Below are positions 5,087 through 10,360 of a stretch of DNA of 10,360 nt, piece after piece; within the stretch, counting starts at the first letter, position 1, and each line of letters starts with the position of its first letter. The DNA is from Candidatus Omnitrophota bacterium (lineage in GTDB: Bacteria > Omnitrophota > Gorgyraeia > Gygaellales > Profunditerraquicolaceae), in NCBI GenBank assembly GCA_028716305.1, contig JAQUQA010000029.1, positions 1-10,360 of the forward strand, read 5' to 3'. Both the position numbers and the translations under genes were made by a program. Below the pieces are notes generated by a model. The model saw nothing but the letters and a program-made list of their open reading frames with translations, made no database searches and was not told where the DNA came from.

Positions 5087-7060
5087 CTATCGTTTCAGGT
5101 TATCTTTCAACTCTTTCAACTTGTCTCTAATTACCGCTGCTTTCTCGAATTGGAGGTTGCGCGCGGCCAGCTCCATCTCATATTCCAGCTCCGAGATGTA
5201 TTTATTCATCTCGTATTCTTCCCGCTTTTCCCCGGTCAGCTCCATGACAAATTCATCGGCATCCTCAAGGGCGTCTATCCCCTGCCTGATCGCCTTCTGG
5301 ATTGAACGCGGAGTAATCTTATTCAACCGGTTGAATTCCAGCTGGACGGCCCGGCGGCGGCTGCTTTCACTAATCGCTTTCTGCATCGAAGCGGTAACCG
5401 TGTCCGCGTACATAATTACTTTCCCGTTAAGGTTACGCGCCGCCCTGCCGGAAACCTGGATCAGGCTGGTGGCCGAACGCAAAAACCCCTCTTTATCCGC
5501 GTCCAATATGGCGACCAGGGAAACCTCCGGCAAATCCAGCCCCTCCCTGAGCAGATTGATCCCCACCAGGCAATCGAATTTCTCTTCGCGCAACTCGCGC
5601 AAGATCCTGGAACGCTCAATGGTATCAATCTCCGAATGCATATATTTTACCCTTAATTTCTTTTCTTGTAAATACGCGGTCAGGTCCTCGGCCATCCTCT
5701 TGGTCAGGGTGGTAACCAGTACCCTTTCTTTTCTTCCGGCGCGCGATTTAACTTCCCGGATCAGATCCTCGATTTGACCGGCAGTCGGCCGAATGATAAT
5801 TTCCGGGTCAACCAGCCCCGTGGGCCGGATAATCTGCTCGATTATTTTTTGCTGGCTTTTCCTAACTTCAAACTCGGAAGGCGTGGCGGAAACAAAAACC
5901 GCGCGCTTGACCGTAGACTCGAACTCTTCAAATTTTAAAGGGCGGTTATCCAGGCAGGAGGGCAGACGAAAACCGTACTCCACCAGGACCTGTTTTCTGG
6001 CCCGGTCGCCCTCATACATCCCCTTGAGCTGCGGGATGGCGACATGCGACTCATCGATAACGGTGAGGAAATCCTCCGGAAAATAATCGATTAATGTGTC
6101 CGGCCGGGAACCAGGGGCCCTTCCGGAGAGATGGCGCGAATAATTCTCGATCCCCTGGCAATACCCGATCTCCCGCAGCATCTCCATATCGTATTTTGTG
6201 CGCGACTCCAGCCTCTGCGCCTCTAAAAGTTTATTTTTTCCTTTGAGAAATTTGAGCTGTTCATCCAATTCCCGGTTAATCACCTCAATAGCCGATTCCA
6301 GTTTTTCCGGGGAAACAATGAAGTGCTTTGCCGGATAGACCGCTATTTTATCCAATGCCGCCAGGGTCTCTCCGGAAACAGGGTTGATCTCGGAGAGCTT
6401 ATTGATACGGTCGCCAAAAAGCTCCACCCGCAGGGCCTTTTCCAGGTAAGAGGGAAAAATCTCCAGGCAATCTCCGCGCACCCGGATCCTCCCGCGGATG
6501 AATTCATAATCGTTTCTTTCGTATTGGATCTTAAGCAAAGCCGAAACCAGCTCATCGCGGGAAAACTCCTGCCCTTTTTCCAGAAAAACCAGCATCTTAC
6601 GGTAATCCTGCGGATTCCCGAGATTATAAATACAGGAAACCGAGGCGACGATCAACACGTCGGAACGGCTCATCAGAGAAGTGGTGGCGGAAAGCCGCAG
6701 GCGGTCAAGCCGGTCATTGATCGAAGAATCCTTTTCGATATAAGTATCGGTGGAAGGTATGTAGGCTTCCGGCTGGTAATAATCATAATAGCTGACGAAA
6801 TACTCCACGGCGTTACGCGGGAAGAACTCCTTGAATTCCGAATAGAGCTGCGCGGCCAGGGTCTTATTATGAGAAATTACCAGTGTCGGAAGATTGATCT
6901 TCGCGATGGCATTGGCCAGGGTAAAGGTCTTTCCCGAACCGGTTACCCCGATAAGCGTCTGATACCGCCTGCCGGAAAGGATAGAAGCGGTCAATTCTTC
7001 GATCGCCCGAGGCTGGTCGCCGCAAGGCTTATAATCGCTGACTAATTGGAATTTGTCCAT
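5087..7060 (-). CDS. uvrB: Excinuclease ABC subunit B (UvrB)
   Basis: UvrB is the damage-verifying helicase-like subunit of nucleotide excision repair. It receives DNA from UvrA and recruits UvrC. The 657-residue length is typical. Walker A is GVTGSGKT (38-45). The damage-probing beta-hairpin spans about 91-117 and contains YYDYYQPEAYIP. The DESH Walker B box is near 337-340 and SAT near 392-394. The GINLLREGLDLPEV segment (about 501-514) marks the second helicase domain. Motif VI reads LIQVSGRAARN (about 534-544) where LIQTIGRAARN is more usual. The last roughly 36 residues form the UVR domain that contacts UvrC. The ATG (7058-7060) begins one base after the stop codon of the preceding gene and has no clear ribosome site, so translation is probably coupled to that gene. 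Confidence 0.98.
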   Translation of the reverse strand: MDKFQLVSDYKPCGDQPRAIEELTASILSGRRYQTLIGVTGSGKTFTLANAIAKINLPTLVISHNKTLAAQLYSEFKEFFPRNAVEYFVSYYDYYQPEAYIPSTDTYIEKDSSINDRLDRLRLSATTSLMSRSDVLIVASVSCIYNLGNPQDYRKMLVFLEKGQEFSRDELVSALLKIQYERNDYEFIRGRIRVRGDCLEIFPSYLEKALRVELFGDRINKLSEINPVSGETLAALDKIAVYPAKHFIVSPEKLESAIEVINRELDEQLKFLKGKNKLLEAQRLESRTKYDMEMLREIGYCQGIENYSRHLSGRAPGSRPDTLIDYFPEDFLTVIDESHVAIPQLKGMYEGDRARKQVLVEYGFRLPSCLDNRPLKFEEFESTVKRAVFVSATPSEFEVRKSQQKIIEQIIRPTGLVDPEIIIRPTAGQIEDLIREVKSRAGRKERVLVTTLTKRMAEDLTAYLQEKKLRVKYMHSEIDTIERSRILRELREEKFDCLVGINLLREGLDLPEVSLVAILDADKEGFLRSATSLIQVSGRAARNLNGKVIMYADTVTASMQKAISESSRRRAVQLEFNRLNKITPRSIQKAIRQGIDALEDADEFVMELTGEKREEYEMNKYISELEYEMELAARNLQFEKAAVIRDKLKELKDNLKR

Positions 7061-7061
7061 T

Positions 7062-7901
7062 TTATTGCAAGAGGATTTTTTGCAGCCTGGCGCTAATAGA
7101 GCCTACCGCGGTCTTGAAGCGGAATTCGATGGGAATGCGCCGGGGGTCGGCGGTAAAATATATGGAAAATTTGTTCTCTCCCATAATGAAATCATTCAGG
7201 CCCGAACTGGGGAAAACCCGGAACACCTCAAAACGCCCCTTCTTGCGCATCTCTTTAACAAAAGGTTTTTCCACGCTAAAAGTCGAAACCCAGTTTTTAT
7301 GGTGGTAATAGATATTTACTTCATACTCCTGGCCTGCCTGCAATTCGACCTGGCGCAGGTAGTACAAGCTCGAGAGAAGGTCCTGCGTATCATCCGGGAT
7401 CTTATCGGTATCGGGATTGTCCTCTGCTACCTGGGCGCGCTTAGGCGAAACCTTGTAGGAAACCGTCCCCCCTTTCGTCTTATAATCTACTTTATTCTTT
7501 TCCGGATAAAAATCGATCTGATTGAAACTCGCCTGCCCTTTTAACCGGCGTTTTTTGATAAATCTCCGGGAAACAAACAACTCTGTATCGACATAGCTAT
7601 CGACTTCATATTCCAGGTCGACTATCCTCCTGAGAAAATTATTCGGCCGGGCCAAGGCATTGATATGATAACAGGGGTGCCCATCGATCTTTTCGATACC
7701 TGCCACTTTCAGGACGACTTCCCCTACGTTCAGGCCCAGCCATTCCATGCTGTATTCCAGCATTTCGCCGGTCTTTAACTCAGGGGACGGCTCTTCGATC
7801 ACTATTTCTTTTTTTGGGGCTCCCGCGAAATTCTGCGCATAGGCCCCTGCCGCGGGATGCGCCAGGACAAGACAAGCCAGGAAAAAAGCTGTTTTGTTCA
7901 T
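7062..7901 (-). CDS. Secreted DUF3108 domain protein
   Basis: This 279-residue protein starts with a signal peptide: MNKT, a hydrophobic core (about 5-20), then AYAQN, suggesting cleavage after about residue 22 and a periplasmic or envelope location. The rest looks like the DUF3108 family: LKTGEMLEYSMEWLGLNVGEVVL near 42-64, LEYEVDSYVDTELF near 97-110, repeated beta-strand patterns, and a basic C-terminal region. The function of DUF3108 is not established. The fold is thought to be beta-rich and some members lie near envelope genes. Its ATG (7899-7901) is 4 nt after the nadC stop, with a GGAGGT site (7913-7918) inside the end of nadC. Its stop is 1 nt before uvrB. The tight spacing implies co-transcription but no functional link to repair. 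Confidence 0.8.
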   Translation of the reverse strand: MNKTAFFLACLVLAHPAAGAYAQNFAGAPKKEIVIEEPSPELKTGEMLEYSMEWLGLNVGEVVLKVAGIEKIDGHPCYHINALARPNNFLRRIVDLEYEVDSYVDTELFVSRRFIKKRRLKGQASFNQIDFYPEKNKVDYKTKGGTVSYKVSPKRAQVAEDNPDTDKIPDDTQDLLSSLYYLRQVELQAGQEYEVNIYYHHKNWVSTFSVEKPFVKEMRKKGRFEVFRVFPSSGLNDFIMGENKFSIYFTADPRRIPIEFRFKTAVGSISARLQKILLQ

Positions 7902-7905
7902 TGGA

Positions 7906-8787
7906 TTAAAGGACCTCCAGGCTGATATCGATTGATTTCACGGAATGGGTCAAATCGCCGATGGAAATAATGTCCACGCCGCAAGCGGCGATTTTTTTGA
8001 CGTTTTTTATCTCCACCCCCCCGGAAACCTCTAACTTCGTCCTGGGGTGATGACTGTTGAAAACCGTATTGTCCCTGATCTCAACCGCCTCTTTGATCTG
8101 GCCGACTTCCATATTATCAAGCATGATCACATCCGGCTTGAACCTTAGGGCGTGTTTAAATTCATCCAGGTTCTGCACTTCAATTTCTATCTTAAAACCT
8201 TTCGGCACGCTGGGCAGCTTGCTATAACCTTCGGTAACCTTCAGGTGGTTATCCTTGATCAGGATCATTTCATCCAGCCCCATCCGGTGATTATAACCCC
8301 CGCCCACCCTCACCGCGTATTTCTGCAACTCTCTTAATCCGGGAAAAGTCTTGCGCGTATCGGTAATCTTGGTTTTGTGCGGTTCGATCTCGGAAACATA
8401 TTCCCGGGTCTTGGTGGCCACTCCGGAAAGCATGGAAAGCAGATTCAAGGCTACCCTCTCCGCCCCCAGTATACTGCGCGCGCTTCCCGCGACGGCAGCG
8501 ATGATCTTGCCGCTTTTTACCTTCTGCCCGTCTTTTACTCCGGAAGAAAATTTAATATTACTGTCGGCGATCTTAAAGACCCGCTCCGCCGCCGGGAGCC
8601 CGCAGATAACACAATCCTCCTTAACAATGAACTGGGCCTTGATCTCTTTTGTTTCGGGAATCGTCAACTGGGTGGTAATATCCCCCCTGCCGATATCTTC
8701 GATCAGGGCGTGGCGGATAATACTATCCAGCTTATGCATATCCAACAGCGGCTTGTTTTCCGAAAGAAACTTTTTAGCTGATTCCAT
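7906..8787 (-). CDS. nadC: Nicotinate-nucleotide pyrophosphorylase (quinolinate phosphoribosyltransferase)
   Basis: NadC converts quinolinate and PRPP to nicotinate mononucleotide, CO2 and pyrophosphate in de novo NAD synthesis. The 293-residue length is slightly above the usual 270-290 because of about 16 extra N-terminal residues. Motifs: EDIGRGDITT (30-39), ERVALNLLSMLSGVAT (110-125), DTRKTFPGLR (143-152), HRMGLDEMILIKDNH (167-181), EIEVQNLDE (201-209), MLDNM (222-226), LEVSGGV (252-258) and ISIGDLTHS (274-282). The ATG at 8785-8787 has an AAAGGAG site (8794-8800) at 6-nt spacing and overlaps the valS end by 14 nt. A second Met at residue 17 would match the family start more closely but lacks such a site. 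nadA and nadB are not in the window. Confidence 0.97.
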   Translation of the reverse strand: MESAKKFLSENKPLLDMHKLDSIIRHALIEDIGRGDITTQLTIPETKEIKAQFIVKEDCVICGLPAAERVFKIADSNIKFSSGVKDGQKVKSGKIIAAVAGSARSILGAERVALNLLSMLSGVATKTREYVSEIEPHKTKITDTRKTFPGLRELQKYAVRVGGGYNHRMGLDEMILIKDNHLKVTEGYSKLPSVPKGFKIEIEVQNLDEFKHALRFKPDVIMLDNMEVGQIKEAVEIRDNTVFNSHHPRTKLEVSGGVEIKNVKKIAACGVDIISIGDLTHSVKSIDISLEVL

Positions 8788-10360
8788 CTTTCACTCCTTT
8801 TAGTTTCCCTAAGGTCTCTGTGATCTCTTTTAGCCTGACTCTTTCCTTTTCGACTATTTCGGCGGGCGCGCGCTCGATAAAAGACTTATTGGCGAGCATT
8901 TTTTCCTTCGCCTTCAGTTCCGCCTGGGCGCCATCGATCCTGCTGTCGAGTTTTCGCTTATACTTATCAATATCGATCACTCCGGCCAAAGGAATTACCA
9001 GGTGCAGGTCTTTTAAAACGGTGACAAAATTCCCCGGCTGGTGAGCGTATTTCTCGCTGAATGTGATCTCCCCGGCTCTGGCTAAATGCCGGATATTTTC
9101 CAGATGATCCTCCAGGGCGCTGCGGCGCGCCTTATTGGCCGCGCAGATCTTTAAGGCTATCTGCTCATTGGTGCCGATCTCCAGCTCCGAACGGATATTC
9201 CGGATCGTGGTAATTAATTCAATCGCCTGCTCCATGGCCCTTTCACTTTTTTTGTCGATAATGTTCTCCTGCAGATGCGGCCACGGCTCAACCATGATAC
9301 TTGTGACCTTGTCCCTTCCGGGGAGGCTACGCTTCGCTTCGCACTGACCTTGTGACTTTGTGGCCTCACTCAACTTCTGCCAGATCTCCTCGGTAATAAA
9401 GGGCATAAAAGGATGCAGCAGGCGCAGGGATTTTTCCAAAACTTTATACATCACCACCTGGTTGTTCTTTTCTTTGATCCGCGGCTTGATCAGCTCCAGG
9501 TACCAGTCGCAAAACTCATGCCAGAAAAACTTGTAAAGCAGGTTTGCCGCTTCGTTAAACTTATATTTTTCCAGGCAGGCATCGGTTTCTTTAAGCACCG
9601 AATAGAACCTGCTGAGGATCCAGCGGTTTACCGGGTCCAACTCCTCTTTTTTAAAAAATACGCAAAGATCGACCTTGATTGCCCCGGGATCCAGGTTCAT
9701 CATAATAAACCGGGAGGCGTTCCAGATCTTATTGGCAAAATTCCTGCCCTGTTCGAATCTTTCCCTGGAAAGAAAAACATCCTGCCCCTGCGCGGTGATC
9801 GAGATCAGGCTGAACCTTAAGGCGTCGCAGCCGAACTCATTGATTATCTCCAGAGGATCGATCACATTACCGAGAGATTTGGACATCTTCTTGCCTTCAA
9901 CGTCCCGCACCGTCCCGTGAATATAGACATCCTTAAACGGCAGCTCGCCCATAAACTCAAATCCGGCCATGATCATGCGCGCCACCCAAAAGAAGATTAT
10001 TTCCGGAGCGGTCACCAGTACCGAAGTGGGATAGAAGTATTTTAGTTCTTTCTCGTGGTCCGTGGTCCGTGGTCCGTGGTCCGTAAAAGGCCAATAGAAC
10101 GTGGCAAACGGCCAGAGCCATGAGGAAAACCAGGTGTCCAAGACATCTTCATCCTGATAAATATCGCCGGAACCGCAAACCGGGCACGTCTCCGGCTTTA
10201 TTCTTGAGACGATCATGCCCGATTCCTCTTTTGCGCTTTGCGCTTTGCGCTTTGCGCTCAGGATTCCTGTCTCCTGACATTTTCTGCAGTAATAGACAGG
10301 AATCCTGTGCCCCCACCAGATCTGCCGGGAAATACACCAGTCCTGGATATTCTCCATCCA
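8774..10360 (-). CDS. valS: Valyl-tRNA synthetase, C-terminal part (5' end outside window)
   Basis: This class I synthetase charges tRNA-Val. Only the last 528 codons are present: the frame runs off the window at 10360, so the HIGH motif and most of the CP1 editing domain are missing. Numbered from the first Met in the window, NIQDWCISRQIWWGHRIPVY (3-22) is the classic ValRS segment. Four cysteines (24, 27, 58, 61) look like a zinc knuckle. DEDVLDTWFSSWLWPF (69-84) and KMSKS (157-161) complete the catalytic domain. The anticodon-binding domain spans about 240-360, and a C-terminal coiled-coil tRNA-binding arm spans about 463-524. Compared with the usual pattern there are three extra loops: about 32-46, 91-103 and 331-351. 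All three are encoded wholly or partly by heptamer repeat DNA. The frame stays open through all of them, so the gene is probably functional. It overlaps nadC by 14 nt. Confidence 0.96.
   Translation of the reverse strand, partial: WMENIQDWCISRQIWWGHRIPVYYCRKCQETGILSAKRKAQSAKEESGMIVSRIKPETCPVCGSGDIYQDEDVLDTWFSSWLWPFATFYWPFTDHGPRTTDHEKELKYFYPTSVLVTAPEIIFFWVARMIMAGFEFMGELPFKDVYIHGTVRDVEGKKMSKSLGNVIDPLEIINEFGCDALRFSLISITAQGQDVFLSRERFEQGRNFANKIWNASRFIMMNLDPGAIKVDLCVFFKKEELDPVNRWILSRFYSVLKETDACLEKYKFNEAANLLYKFFWHEFCDWYLELIKPRIKEKNNQVVMYKVLEKSLRLLHPFMPFITEEIWQKLSEATKSQGQCEAKRSLPGRDKVTSIMVEPWPHLQENIIDKKSERAMEQAIELITTIRNIRSELEIGTNEQIALKICAANKARRSALEDHLENIRHLARAGEITFSEKYAHQPGNFVTVLKDLHLVIPLAGVIDIDKYKRKLDSRIDGAQAELKAKEKMLANKSFIERAPAEIVEKERVRLKEITETLGKLKGVKDGIS
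9300..9369 (-). repeat. Repeat-derived insertion C inside valS
   Basis: CTTGTGA occurs at 9300-9306 and 9349-9355, exactly 49 nt (seven units) apart, with related units CCTTGTC (9307-9313), CTTTGTG (9356-9362) and GCCTCAC (9363-9369). The 9-nt direct repeat TGACCTTGT (9304-9312, 9345-9353) flanks a 32-nt GC-rich core that contains GCTTCGCTTCGC. The segment encodes about 20 extra residues (about 331-351 of the visible ValRS) between EEIWQKL and SIMVEPWP. In most ValRS proteins these two motifs are separated by a short loop. The heptamer nature is clear only at the ends. The core may be a separate insertion or a decayed stretch. Confidence 0.6.
10054..10084 (-). repeat. Heptamer insertion A inside valS (CGTGGTC x4)
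   Basis: Four perfect copies of CGTGGTC (10054-10060, 10061-10067, 10068-10074, 10075-10081) are followed by CGTAAAA (10082-10088). The same CGTAAAA unit ends the CGTTCGG block of array 1 (29-35). On the coding strand the array reads as the 7-residue cycle TDHGPRT, giving TDHGPRTTDHE. It sits between YWP and LKYFYPTSVLV, where other ValRS proteins have only about 5-6 residues, so it adds roughly 8-9. Confidence 0.85.
10230..10258 (-). repeat. Heptamer insertion B inside valS (TTTGCGC x4)
   Basis: Four perfect copies of TTTGCGC (10230-10236, 10237-10243, 10244-10250, 10251-10257) encode, on the minus strand, the cycle AKRKAQS, seen as SAKRKAQSAK. This basic loop of about 15 residues lies between the two cysteine pairs of the putative zinc knuckle (C24/C27 and C58/C61 of the visible protein). 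The unit is the same as in the gene-proximal blocks of arrays 1 and 2 and in the same orientation relative to coding. Confidence 0.88.

Noticed and set aside
5058..5777. 239-codon plus-strand reading frame starting within array 2
   Set aside because: It starts in repeat DNA and runs antisense to the uvrB 3' half. Its composition is that of a reversed coding strand.
6323..7045. 240-codon plus-strand reading frame opposite uvrB
   Set aside because: It is antisense to the conserved ATPase and beta-hairpin region of UvrB, with no family resemblance and no ribosome site that stands out.
10149..10337. 62-codon minus-strand frame within valS
   Set aside because: It is out of frame with valS. The repeat reads as the same Lys/Arg/Ala/Gln/Ser cycle in every frame, which makes the shadow look protein-like.
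1..10360. Prophage, insertion sequence or defence system
   Set aside because: No transposase, integrase, phage, toxin, nuclease-system or reverse transcriptase gene is present. All full-length genes are conserved housekeeping or envelope types.

Overview
The window is a compact stretch of bacterial housekeeping genes, every one on the minus strand. Gene content is chaperonin, DNA repair, cofactor synthesis, a tRNA synthetase and one pseudopilin. The GroEL C-terminus, the perfect CIRCE operator and the sigma70-type promoters are clearly bacterial. The small pilin-like gene of the form YTLIE...PNLLRAR with a 'SFFVDESGVIR' tail, together with heptanucleotide repeats between and inside genes, resembles metagenome-derived genomes of the Omnitrophota (former OP3) and PVC-neighbour lineages. 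That assignment is an inference and nothing here proves it.

Layout, read in the direction of transcription (high to low coordinates). (1) 10360-7062: the 3' two-thirds of valS, then nadC (14-nt overlap), a secreted DUF3108 protein (4-nt gap) and uvrB (starts 1 nt after the DUF3108 stop, ends at 5087). This looks like one transcription unit. (2) 5086-4934: an intergenic heptamer array, then coaX (type III pantothenate kinase). (3) 4178-1885: a heat-shock unit. It has a consensus promoter overlapping the coaX stop codon, a perfect CIRCE operator, a leader with a short heptamer array, groES, a 140-nt heptamer array with dyad symmetry, groEL and an intrinsic terminator. (4) 1851-1391: a pseudopilin gene with its own likely promoter. 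(5) 1362-86: a CBS-less IMP dehydrogenase (GuaB3 type) behind a good sigma70-type promoter. Another heptamer array begins at its stop codon and runs off the window edge.

The genes are ordinary. The unusual signal is a family of tandem 7-nt repeats at seven places: four intergenic or leader sites (1-88, 3601-3740, 4057-4091, 4946-5086) and three segments inside the valS reading frame (9300-9369, 10054-10084, 10230-10258). The unit sequence changes along an array while the 7-nt register is kept for up to 20 units. Two arrays share the same order of unit types. The GCGCTTT-type unit found between genes also forms an in-frame ValRS insertion. Because 7 is coprime to 3, a uniform heptamer array encodes the same 7-residue cycle in all three frames. 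Those present in valS are free of stop codons, whereas the AT-rich units seen only outside genes contain stops. This dispersed heptamer element is the best candidate here for something under-described.
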